A stretch of DNA of 64,000 nucleotides, taken from contig NZ_JBHSBN010000011.1 in NCBI RefSeq assembly GCF_042650605.1, forward strand, positions 124,001-188,000, in the 5' to 3' direction. Position numbers and translations under genes: made by a program. Shown piece by piece: positions 8,956 through 16,446 of the stretch; the stretch's first letter is position 1; every line of letters begins with the position of its first letter. The notes under the pieces are model-generated. The model made no database searches, was not told the DNA's origin, and saw only the letters and a program-made list of their open reading frames with translations. Source of the stretch: Micromonospora_J zhanjiangensis. Its GTDB lineage: Bacteria; Actinomycetota; Actinomycetes; Mycobacteriales; Micromonosporaceae.

Positions 8956-9291
8956 TCACAGCCTGTACAGTTCCGCCGTCACCGAGGTGGTGGCGCTGAA
9001 GGTGACGGTGGCGACGCCGGTGGACGGGTTCACCGCTGCCGGCGAGATGTAGATCATCTTCGCGGCGGTGGTGCCGACCGCGACCGCCGTCGGGGTGCCG
9101 ACGTTCCCGGCCGCCGTCGTTCCCGGGTCGGCCACGGTGACGTTCGTGGCCGTGCCGGCGGTGATGACCCGCAGCAGCGCGCCCCGGGAGCCGATGTCGG
9201 CCGCCGAGATGGTGTCCGACGACGACACCGCCGCCGGGGTGGACAGGGTGCCGGCGGCGGTCAGGCCCACGGCATGGGTGTAGAGCGCCAT
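8956..9291 (-). CDS. Small beta-rich structural protein
   Basis: 111 residues, almost entirely Ala, Thr, Val, Gly and Ser with regular strand spacing (ITAGTATNVTVADPG, ATVTFSATTSVTAELYRL) and no cysteine. The composition fits a phage decoration or tail-associated beta protein. It sits between the tail terminator and the tail tube module, separated from the former by the opposite-strand membrane gene. No family is recognised with confidence. Confidence 0.65.
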   Translation of the reverse strand: MALYTHAVGLTAAGTLSTPAAVSSSDTISAADIGSRGALLRVITAGTATNVTVADPGTTAAGNVGTPTAVAVGTTAAKMIYISPAAVNPSTGVATVTFSATTSVTAELYRL

Positions 9292-9390
9292 CGGGCGTCC
9301 TCCTGGGTGTCATGTCCGCCGGTTGGCGGAGCGTGCAGAGTGGATCAGCGCCGGTACGTTGGCGGGCACATTCCGAGGAAGGGACGTGCA

Positions 9391-9567
9391 GTGGGTAACT
9401 ACAGAGCCGTTTTCATGCTGGCCGGCGCCGGATTCTGGGCCACCACGGCCTGGGGCCTCGGCTTCACGCTCGCGCAGATCATCGTCAGCAGCGTCCTTGC
9501 CCTCATCACGCTGCTCGGCCTGGCCATCCTCATCGCGCCCCCGTCGCAAGACGACAAGCGCAGCTAA
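9391..9567 (+). CDS. Two-helix membrane protein on the opposite strand (moron candidate)
   Basis: 58-residue protein read against the whole structural operon. A GTG start has a good Shine-Dalgarno (GAGGAAGGG ending 8 bases before it). Two hydrophobic helices are visible: FMLAGAGFWATTAWGLGF and AQIIVSSVLALITLLGLAIL, followed by a charged tail PPSQDDKRS. Its stop overlaps the convergent tail terminator stop by 4 bases. Such independently transcribed small genes in structural modules (morons) are often expressed from prophages and can block superinfection or change the host envelope. No clear -35/-10 is visible in the 70 bases upstream. Confidence 0.6.
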   Translation: MGNYRAVFMLAGAGFWATTAWGLGFTLAQIIVSSVLALITLLGLAILIAPPSQDDKRS

Positions 9568-9986
9568 GCCGGGTAGGTGTCCAGCCGGTAGACGTCCGTC
9601 TGCTCCACCACCAGCTCGCCGGTGGACTCGTCGGCACTCGGTGGCCGGTTCGCGTCGTGCCGAATCAGCCCGGTCGCCCGACCGGCGATGACCGGCCGCC
9701 GATCCAGCAGCGCCGACCGCACCAGCTGGGCGACCGCCCGGCACGCCACGTCGTTACCGCCCACGCAGTGGCAGTACGCCCACGCGGTCACCCGGTCCGA
9801 CACCCCGGCCAGCGCGCTACCCTCCGGCGTCTCCATCGCCACGTCGACCACCACGTACGGCGGCCGAGCGCCGGCCGGGACCCGCTGCCCGTCGCCAGCA
9901 CCGTCCGGCCGCGGATACACGGTCAGCCCGGCCGTACCCCGCAGCAGCGCCAGGAAGGCGTCCGCGTGCGCCTGGACGACACCCAC
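9564..9986 (-). CDS. Tail terminator/completion protein
   Basis: 140 residues. A GTG start 2 bases after the previous stop gives VGVVQAHADAFLALLRG. A beta core follows (RPPYVVVDVAMETPEG, DRVTAWAYCHCVGG), then a helix ACRAVAQLVRSALLDRRP and a C-terminus VEQTDVYRLDTYPA. Size and order (adaptor, stopper-like, HK97 gp10-like, this gene, tail tube) fit the tail terminator that caps the tail before joining to the head. No catalytic motif. Function is by family pattern and synteny. Confidence 0.72.
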   Translation of the reverse strand: MGVVQAHADAFLALLRGTAGLTVYPRPDGAGDGQRVPAGARPPYVVVDVAMETPEGSALAGVSDRVTAWAYCHCVGGNDVACRAVAQLVRSALLDRRPVIAGRATGLIRHDANRPPSADESTGELVVEQTDVYRLDTYPA

Positions 9987-9987
9987 C

Positions 9988-10368
9988 TCAGCCCCCCAGC
10001 AGGTCGGCCGCGAGGTCCTCCAACGCGGCCACGAACCGCGGCTCCTCAGCGGCGAACTCCGGCAGCAGGTGGGGGATCGCCGCGTTGTTCCGGGAGCCAA
10101 ACTCCAGCAGGTTGCCCAACGCGCCCTGACGCTTCGTCTTGTCCGGGCCGATCTGCGACCGGACCGTCAGCAGGCCGTGATACAGGTCGTAGGAGATCGA
10201 CGCCGGGTAGGCCGGGGCGTGCTTCAGGCCGGACACCCGCCGCTGCGCGCCCTTCTTGATGTTCAGGCTGCCCTTGGCGACGACCTTCTCCACCTCGGGC
10301 ACCGACCGGGACTGCGCCCGGTTCAGCGCGGCGAGCAGTTCCCGATCGCCGGTGACCTCCACGTCCAT
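9988..10368 (-). CDS. HK97 gp10-family head-tail connector
   Basis: 126 residues with the HK97 gp10/tail-component pattern: N-terminal helix RELLAALNRAQSRSVPEVEK, a conserved basic region NIKKGAQRRV, the HAPAYPASISYDL segment, and the GNLLEFGSRNNAAIPHLLP motif (LEFGS-N-PHLLP) that is diagnostic for the family. It acts at the neck of the virion. Start and stop are coupled to neighbours by one-base and 2-base junctions. Confidence 0.82.
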   Translation of the reverse strand: MDVEVTGDRELLAALNRAQSRSVPEVEKVVAKGSLNIKKGAQRRVSGLKHAPAYPASISYDLYHGLLTVRSQIGPDKTKRQGALGNLLEFGSRNNAAIPHLLPEFAAEEPRFVAALEDLAADLLGG

Positions 10369-10766
10369 CAGCTCGTCACCTCCTCGACACCCAGGCGGCG
10401 GGCCGTGGCCATCGACTTCGCGGCTTCGTCTCGGACCACGAGCCGGCGGCCAGTCAGGTCCGGATCGTTGACGCAGGCGGTCATGTCCACCTCATCGCCA
10501 GCACGCACTCCGGCCGACTCGACCACCGGCAGGTGCAACTCGCGGCGCACCATCAGCAGCTCGGCCTGCCCGGGCCGCTCCTGCCTGGATTGGACCGCGG
10601 CCTGCTGAACCTTGCACCGGCCGGTGTAGACGTCGTCCCAGGTGTCAGTGATGACCCCGGTGTCCGGGTCGGTCGCCCGGCCGGTGCGCCGCCGGATCAC
10701 GCACTGGTCCACCATCAGCCGCTCAGCCGCCCGACGGCCAGCCGCCAACGCCCGCTCCACCGACAT
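10368..10766 (-). CDS. Head-tail stopper-like protein (DUF6093-like)
   Basis: 132 residues: a short N-terminal helix (ALAAGRRAAERLMVDQ), then a beta barrel beginning CVIRRRTG, then TGVITDTWDDVYTGRCKVQ, then ELHLPVVESAGVRAGDEVDM, ending RLVVRDEAAKSMATARR. This order is that of the DUF6093/head-closure group found in actinophages between the adaptor and the gp10-like protein. It would plug the portal after packaging. The start is fixed by a TGATG overlap with the upstream stop. Confidence 0.75.
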   Translation of the reverse strand: MSVERALAAGRRAAERLMVDQCVIRRRTGRATDPDTGVITDTWDDVYTGRCKVQQAAVQSRQERPGQAELLMVRRELHLPVVESAGVRAGDEVDMTACVNDPDLTGRRLVVRDEAAKSMATARRLGVEEVTS

Positions 10767-11323
10767 CAGCGCCGCCTGTACTGCCTGCGCAGCGACGCCC
10801 GCAGCGTCGGAGTGCCGTCCATCTGCGTCGACAGCGCCGAATAGGTAGCCGACCAGTCGTCCACCGACTCGGCCTTCAGGCCGGCCGGGTTGTCGACCAC
10901 GTCCCGGATCAGGCCCAGAATCGCGCTGCGGGCCAACTGCAACTCCTGCGCCCCGTCCGGATAGCCGTGGGTGTACACCACCGTGGCGACGTTCAGGTCC
11001 CCCGGGCAGGTCGACCAGCCGCAGCGGCGCCACAGCCGGGACCCGCGCACCTGGTAGCCGGCCGCACCGGCCGCCACCGGCGTGCCGTTGTAGGACACCG
11101 ACTTCACCGCCTGGACCGGCCACTGGGGCAGGTTCAGCCACTGGCCAGGGCCTGCGGTCACCTCGGCGACGTCGTCGACAACCTCCACGATCCGCTGCCC
11201 ATTGGCGGCGGCCTGCACCACGGCGGTGCCGCACTCGATGAGCAGCACGCACCGGGCCTCGTCCAGATCCGGCGTGTCGAGCAGGGTTCTCAGGTCGTCC
11301 GCGGTCGCCAGCTGGTCCGCCAC
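10766..11323 (-). CDS. Head-tail adaptor protein
   Basis: 185 residues. Helical N-terminus ATADDLRTLLDTPDLDEARC, then beta hairpins (GQWLNLPQWPVQAVKSVSYNG) and the NVATVVYTHGYPDGAQEL segment often seen in gp6/gp15-type adaptors (V-x-YTHGYP). The C-terminus SVDDWSATYSA is also typical. It docks under the portal. It follows the connector-associated acidic protein with a 58-base gap. Confidence 0.82.
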   Translation of the reverse strand: MADQLATADDLRTLLDTPDLDEARCVLLIECGTAVVQAAANGQRIVEVVDDVAEVTAGPGQWLNLPQWPVQAVKSVSYNGTPVAAGAAGYQVRGSRLWRRCGWSTCPGDLNVATVVYTHGYPDGAQELQLARSAILGLIRDVVDNPAGLKAESVDDWSATYSALSTQMDGTPTLRASLRRQYRRR

Positions 11324-11381
11324 GTCCGCCTCCTTCCTGGTGTGGCCGGGCGGCAGCCGTCATGCCGCCCGGCCTGCCCGG

Positions 11382-11942
11382 TTATCGCCGGCTGGCGCTG
11401 GTCTTCTTGGCCGGCTTGTCGGTGACCTCGTCGAGGTCCTCGTTCGGCTCGGCGACCCCGCCGGCCGGCGCCGGCGCCACGACGGTGCCGTCGTCGACGA
11501 ACGATTCGGGCACCTTCGGCGGGTCGGACTCCTCACCGGCCGCGACCTTGGCCAGCTTGTCCAGCAGCCCGGACCGCGCGTTCAGGCCCTTGGCCCGTTC
11601 CATGTCGGCCGCGACCCGCGCCCGTGCGAGGTCCTTGCCGACCCAGTCGAGGATCTGCTTGATCGAGCCGGCCGGGACGACGTCCGGGTTGATCTCGTCC
11701 GGCTCGACCAGGCCCGGCACCGGACGCGCCCGGCCGGTCTGCTCTTCGTCGTCCTGGGCTTCGCTGTCGGCCGGTCCGACGGCGCTGGCGTCGACCAGGC
11801 GCTGCCGCTGCTCCTCGGGCACGTCGTCCGGCAGAGGGGAGCCCTGCGGGATGTCGACCAGGGCGCGGCCGGCGCCGACCTGCGTCTCGACGGTCACGTA
11901 CCCGGCCGTCACGACCAGGCCGCTGTCCTTCTTCTCGCTCAT
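11382..11942 (-). CDS. Acidic protein between capsid and adaptor genes
   Basis: 186 residues, low complexity at both ends (Asp/Glu/Pro-rich, then a Lys-rich C-terminus KPAKKTSASRR). A folded core is visible around residues 95-140: GSIKQILDWVGKDLARARVA followed by helix AADMERAKGLNARSGLLDKL. The ILDWVG-D phrase recurs in actinophage proteins at this place. A head-fibre, decoration-anchoring or packaging-accessory role can be guessed, not shown. Confidence 0.68.
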   Translation of the reverse strand: MSEKKDSGLVVTAGYVTVETQVGAGRALVDIPQGSPLPDDVPEEQRQRLVDASAVGPADSEAQDDEEQTGRARPVPGLVEPDEINPDVVPAGSIKQILDWVGKDLARARVAADMERAKGLNARSGLLDKLAKVAAGEESDPPKVPESFVDDGTVVAPAPAGGVAEPNEDLDEVTDKPAKKTSASRR

Positions 11943-11958
11943 GGAGTCAGCTCTCCCG

Positions 11959-13143
11959 TCAGGCCTTGAGGCCGGTCAGCTTGGCGTGCTTCTGCTGGTT
12001 GCCGTAGTCGAGGCCGACCTCGCCGTACAGCTGGTTGCGGTCCTTCGCACCGGTCTTCGCCAGCGGCTCCTCGAAGAAGTGGCCCTTGCCGGGCACCTCG
12101 AGGTAGACCGGTCGGCAGTCCTCCAGCGACACCGCGGCGATGGTGTCCTGCGGCATGTGCCGGTCGAGCATGATGTTCAGGACACCGAAGTCGGTGTCGA
12201 TGCGGTTGACGGTGACGCCGCCGATGTTCCCGTCGAGCTGCTTCATCACGTACCCGGCCGCGGTGTACGCGGCGGTGACCGCCAGCTTCTGCGCCGACCC
12301 GACGATCAGGGTGCGGGTCTCCGACTCCATCAGGCCGCCGTTGTCGTACGCCGACTGCAGCAGGGTGTCGATGTGCGTCTTGGTGAGCGCGACGCCCTCG
12401 TTCCACACCACGGTCCCGTCGACGGTGATGTCGACCGGGGTGCCGCCCTTAATGGTGGCCACCTTGAAGGTGTTGGCCGTGCTGGACACCACGTAGTAGA
12501 CGGTGGCGGTGGACAGCGGCGTCGCCGCGCCGACGCTGGAGAACCGGACGGTGTCGCCGTCGGTCAGGCCGTGCGCCGTGAGGGTGATCAGGTCGGTCGC
12601 CGCGGCGGCGGTGCCGGTCTGCTGGGCGGCACCGGCCGTCATCACGTTCGAGGTGATCGCGGCGAGCAAGCCCCGGGTCTTGCGGGCCGTGGTGTTGTCC
12701 GACGGCTTCTGGTAGGTGCCGTTGATGAACGACCACTCGACGTCGCGGATCATCTGCTTGAGCATGATCTCGGTCTGCCAGTCCAGCTCCGACAGCACCG
12801 AGCTGGCCGCGCCGGCGGTCGCCAGACCGGACAGCCGTCCGGTGGCGGCCTGCTTGGTGTAGCTGACGCCGACGGTTTCGTGGTGGATCTGGGTGATGTT
12901 GTTCGCGGCCGCCCGGACCCGTTCCTGGTCCGTCGGCGCGTCCTGACCCTCCAGCGACACGTTCTGACCGGCAGTCCGAAGGTCGTAGGTGCCCCACTCG
13001 AACTCGAGGTCGGTGGTCTGCCCGCCGCCGGTCAGCCCGCCGATCGCGCTGAAGAACGGCGTGTCGGCCGGGGTGAGCATGTGCAGGATGCCCGTGTAGT
13101 TGGGCAGGTTGTAGGTGGTGCCGAGCGCGGTGATACCAGCCAC
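11959..13143 (-). CDS. Major capsid protein, SU10/HK97 fold
   Basis: 394 residues. The start TYNLPNYTGILHMLTPADTPF and the ITQIHHETVGVSYTKQAAT segment are typical of the SU10 (DUF5309) major capsid family. The C-terminus has the expected DTDFGVLNIMLDRHMPQD P-domain strand. Between about residues 180 and 255 there is a small beta insert (LITLTAHGLTDGDTVRF, then YYVVSSTANTFKVAT), a module more often seen in tail proteins, probably exposed on the capsid surface. It follows scaffold and is the structural shell of the head. Confidence 0.88.
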   Translation of the reverse strand: MAGITALGTTYNLPNYTGILHMLTPADTPFFSAIGGLTGGGQTTDLEFEWGTYDLRTAGQNVSLEGQDAPTDQERVRAAANNITQIHHETVGVSYTKQAATGRLSGLATAGAASSVLSELDWQTEIMLKQMIRDVEWSFINGTYQKPSDNTTARKTRGLLAAITSNVMTAGAAQQTGTAAAATDLITLTAHGLTDGDTVRFSSVGAATPLSTATVYYVVSSTANTFKVATIKGGTPVDITVDGTVVWNEGVALTKTHIDTLLQSAYDNGGLMESETRTLIVGSAQKLAVTAAYTAAGYVMKQLDGNIGGVTVNRIDTDFGVLNIMLDRHMPQDTIAAVSLEDCRPVYLEVPGKGHFFEEPLAKTGAKDRNQLYGEVGLDYGNQQKHAKLTGLKA

Positions 13144-13194
13144 GGCTGGTGCTCCCTTCGTGCGTGATGGGCGCGGCCCGCGCCGGCCCGTTGG

Positions 13195-13902
13195 TTACCG
13201 CTGGACGTTGGCCAGCTTCTGTTTCTGCAAGGCGATGACCTTGCGGTAGTCGCCTTCCTTCTGGGCGGCGGCGATCTGGGCGTCGAGGTCGGGTGGTTGG
13301 GTGCCGCGGCTGCCCTGCGACGGGTCCGGCGCCGGATTGCGTGGCTTCGACGGGTCGAAGGCCGGGAACAGTGTCAGGAGTTGGTCCGCGTCGGCCGCCA
13401 GTTCGTCCCGGGTGGATCCGGTCAGCCGGGCGGCCTGCTGCGGGGTGAGGCCCTTCTCGGCGGCCACTTCCAGCCGCCACCGGGCGGACTGTTCCTCGGC
13501 GATGCGCCGCTCGTACCCGTCGAGCCGCTCGGTGAGCTGCTCCAGGTCCGTCTTCGGGTCGCCGGTGGACTTGCCGCCCAGCATCTCGGCGAGCTGCTCC
13601 AGCGGCGCCAGTGCGGCGATCCGCTTCTCCAGGGCCTTGCGGGCCTCGCGTTCCTCCCGGAGCGCCTTCTCCCCGCCTGGGCCGAGCGGCTTGTCGTCCG
13701 GCTTCGGCGGCGGGTCGGCGGGAGGGTTCGCAGGTGGCACTGGTGCCGGGTCGGCTGGTGGAGTCGGCGGCGTGGGCGCCGGGTCCTCGGCCGCGCCGAG
13801 CTGCGGCCAGATCAGCCGGCCGGCCCGGGTTCGGTAGATCGCGCGCAGCGGCTCGCCCGTACGCGGATGCACCAGATAGGGATGGATGGGAAGGTGGGTC
13901 AT
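13195..13902 (-). CDS. Capsid scaffolding protein
   Basis: 235 residues with the usual scaffold layout: a short folded start (HPYLVHPRTGEPLRAIYRTR), a Pro/Ala/Asp-rich linker of about 45 residues, then a coiled coil (EKALREEREARKALEKRI, then DLEQLTERLDGYERRIAEE) and a C-terminal capsid-binding helix region (DLDAQIAAAQKEGDYRKVIA). It directs capsid assembly and is lost before packaging. The order portal, MuF, scaffold, capsid supports it. Confidence 0.82.
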   Translation of the reverse strand: MTHLPIHPYLVHPRTGEPLRAIYRTRAGRLIWPQLGAAEDPAPTPPTPPADPAPVPPANPPADPPPKPDDKPLGPGGEKALREEREARKALEKRIAALAPLEQLAEMLGGKSTGDPKTDLEQLTERLDGYERRIAEEQSARWRLEVAAEKGLTPQQAARLTGSTRDELAADADQLLTLFPAFDPSKPRNPAPDPSQGSRGTQPPDLDAQIAAAQKEGDYRKVIALQKQKLANVQR

Positions 13903-13940
13903 CGCGACCTCTCGGGTTGGCGACCCGGCATCGCGCCAGG

Positions 13941-14999
13941 TCAGATGATGTATCCGAACCGCTTGAGCAGCCGGAGTGCCTCAGCCCGGTCATTGCCGGC
14001 GATCTGATAGATCGACTCGGGCATCAGCCGGGGCGTCTTCGCCGCCCGGTACCGGCCCTGCTTGCTGCCATCCCGGGCACCGAGCCTGCGACCGGCCAGA
14101 CCACGCGTCGTCACCCCCTCGTTGGTCACGAACAGCTGACGGCCGTACACGTCGACCGCCTCCAGGCGGCCACGCGCCCGGCCGCCCCGGATCGCGCGGG
14201 CCTCCTCAGCGGTGATCCGCGCACCGGCCGGCGTCAACCCGTACGCCCCGCGGCGGGCGTTGACGACCTGCGAGATGTCGCCCCCGTCGCGGATCGCCTG
14301 CGCGCCAGCCTTCGTGAACTGCTTGTCCTGCTCGGCCGCCGACAGGCTGTCGAACCATGCCCGCGGGTTGGTGCGGATGTCCCGGCCGGTGTCCTCGCTC
14401 GCCGGCACGTGAATGCAGTCGCAACGTGGGTGTCGTCTGAACCCGGCGTTGTACCGGTACCACTTCCCGGCCAGCACCACGCACCGGCCGCACGTGTTCC
14501 CGACGACCATCCGCACGTACCCGCCGACGTGCCGCCGTGCCGCCAACGCGACCTGGTCGGCCGTGCGGCCCGCGTCCGCGAGCTGCGTGCGGACCATCAT
14601 GTCCAGCAGCGCGTACCCGCCGGCCAGCGCCCGGTCGACGTCGGCGCCCGCCTTGATGGCCGACAATGTCCCGACCGCCGGCTCGTACAGCAGCCCGGCC
14701 AGGGTGCGGCCGTCCGACGCGACCCCGGCCACCGACGCCGGCACCAGCCGGCCCTCCCGGGCCGGGTTGATCCCCTGGACGTCGAGGACCTGGTCCAGGT
14801 AGTCGTCAGCGGTGCGCGCTGCGGCGAGCTGCGCCGCGTTCGTCAACGCCACCACCTCGACCAGCTGGGCGGCCCACGACCGGGCGATGTCGTCCCGATC
14901 GACTCGCCTCCACGCCCGACGGGCCACCGCGGCGAGCGCGTCGATCAACTGGCGGCGCTGCCGATAGTGCGCGAGCGCGACCTGCTCAGCCGCCGACAC
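13941..14999 (-). CDS. MuF-like minor capsid protein
   Basis: 352 residues, following and overlapping the portal gene by 14 bases. The N-terminal half is helical (AHYRQRRQLIDALAAVARRAW). The central segment NTCGRCVVLAGKWYRYNAGF then HPRCDCIHVPA is the conserved Cys/His region of the MuF/VG15 group. C-terminal Arg-rich sequence follows (GGRARGRLEAVDVYG). MuF proteins are ejected with DNA or line the portal vertex. No toxin domain is recognisable at the C-terminus. Confidence 0.8.
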   Translation of the reverse strand: MSAAEQVALAHYRQRRQLIDALAAVARRAWRRVDRDDIARSWAAQLVEVVALTNAAQLAAARTADDYLDQVLDVQGINPAREGRLVPASVAGVASDGRTLAGLLYEPAVGTLSAIKAGADVDRALAGGYALLDMMVRTQLADAGRTADQVALAARRHVGGYVRMVVGNTCGRCVVLAGKWYRYNAGFRRHPRCDCIHVPASEDTGRDIRTNPRAWFDSLSAAEQDKQFTKAGAQAIRDGGDISQVVNARRGAYGLTPAGARITAEEARAIRGGRARGRLEAVDVYGRQLFVTNEGVTTRGLAGRRLGARDGSKQGRYRAAKTPRLMPESIYQIAGNDRAEALRLLKRFGYII

Positions 15000-16443
15000 C
15001 GGCCGGCTCCGGTGCCACCGGGGCGGGTTCGACCGGCGCCGGGTTCATGCTGCGGGCGATCTGGCCGACCGGATCCCGCAACGCGGCGGCGTCGTCCTCG
15101 GCCTGCATCCGCCGGATCTGCCCCGGCCCGTAGCCGAGATCCTCGCGGGCCTGCCGCAGCGTGATGACCGGGCCGCCACCGAACAGCTTCGTCACCGCGT
15201 CGGCGGCCTGCGCCCGGGTCGGGGTGGCCGGGTCCCGCCAGATCGTCTCCAGGCGGCGGGCCTGCGGGTCCCAGTCCCCGTCCTGCAGACGGCGTACATG
15301 CCGGTTCATCCGCTCGTACGGCCCGGACATCGCCGTCTGCCGACGCTCGGCCCGCTTGATCAGCCGCGCCTCGGCCGCCCGCCACGCCTCCGCGCTGGCC
15401 GGGGTGTCCGTCACCACGCCGAACGCGGTCGGTGGCAAACCGACCAGCGCCGTCGCGTGCTTCGCCAACTGGGTCAGGCTGTCGTGGAAGTTCGACAGCG
15501 ACGACGCGGCGAACTCGTGCGGCTTCACCTCACCGCCGTCGACCCCTTCCAGCGTGAGCAGCCGGCCCATAATGACCTGCAACGCCGACTGCTTGTTGCC
15601 CTTGTCGTCGACCAGGTCGTCCTCACCGATCCCGAACAGGGCCCGCAACGGCAGCGCGTGGAACTCGGCGGCGACCATCATGTCGCTGGCGATCTTGTTC
15701 GCCGCGTGGGACAGGGACAGCAGCGGTGCCGTCAGCTCCGACCGGCCGTACCGGTCCGCCAGGCGGGACCGGTTGGTCAGCGGGGTCACCAGCACCTCAC
15801 CGACGCCGTGTGCGTCCCGGCCCGTCTCCCGCCAGCCCTGCGGGCCCTTGTCAAACCAGATCGTCGCCTCGGGCAGGTACAGGGTGGCGTACTCCTGCGG
15901 CAGCCTCACCAGGTCGTACTGGTCCTCCGACCAGCGACGCAACGCTGCCCGCGGCTGCCGGGTACGTGGGTCGATGAACGCGTACATCTCCAGCGGCGAC
16001 TCCACCGTCACCAGCGGCGTGTCCGCGTCGTCCTCGTTCGTGCCCACCGTCAGGTACGACCGGCGCATCACCAGCGCGTCCAGCCGGCCCAGTTGGGCCT
16101 CTTCGTCGAGGTCGTTGTCCTGCCACACGCGGGTCAGGTTCGCGTCGGCGGCCTGCGACGCCAACTCCTCAGCCGGCACGTCCGGGTTCGGGTCGTCCAG
16201 CTCCGGATACCGGAAGCCCAGCACGTCCAGGCGTTCCTCCAGCGGATCCACCGCCAGCATCGGCCACCCGAGGGACACGGCCTGGATGCGTTCGCCGACC
16301 TCCCGAAGGATCTCCGGGTGGATGTAGTGCAGCGGTGCCGTGCCCTCGTACAGGTCGTTCAACTCCCGCAGTGCCGGCAGGTCGGCGTCGTGCCGTCGGG
16401 CGAGGTGCTCTACCCAGCCCAGCGGAGTGTCCGGCAGGGCCAC
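14986..16443 (-). CDS. Portal protein (SPP1 gp6-like)
   Basis: 485 residues forming the dodecameric DNA channel. Features of the family: an N-terminal RHDADLPALRELNDLYEGTA with a following wing, DPLEERLDVLGFRY, stem region LLSLSHAANKIASDMMVAAE, and the long helix that contains FHDSLTQLAKHATALVGLPP followed by PASAEAWRAAEARLIKRAER (the SAEA/RxxE pair seen in SPP1-like portals). The C-terminus is Pro/Ala-rich and overlaps the MuF start. It lies 3 bases after the terminase stop. Confidence 0.92.
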   Translation of the reverse strand: MALPDTPLGWVEHLARRHDADLPALRELNDLYEGTAPLHYIHPEILREVGERIQAVSLGWPMLAVDPLEERLDVLGFRYPELDDPNPDVPAEELASQAADANLTRVWQDNDLDEEAQLGRLDALVMRRSYLTVGTNEDDADTPLVTVESPLEMYAFIDPRTRQPRAALRRWSEDQYDLVRLPQEYATLYLPEATIWFDKGPQGWRETGRDAHGVGEVLVTPLTNRSRLADRYGRSELTAPLLSLSHAANKIASDMMVAAEFHALPLRALFGIGEDDLVDDKGNKQSALQVIMGRLLTLEGVDGGEVKPHEFAASSLSNFHDSLTQLAKHATALVGLPPTAFGVVTDTPASAEAWRAAEARLIKRAERRQTAMSGPYERMNRHVRRLQDGDWDPQARRLETIWRDPATPTRAQAADAVTKLFGGGPVITLRQAREDLGYGPGQIRRMQAEDDAAALRDPVGQIARSMNPAPVEPAPVAPEPAGVGG

Positions 16444-16446
16444 GGG

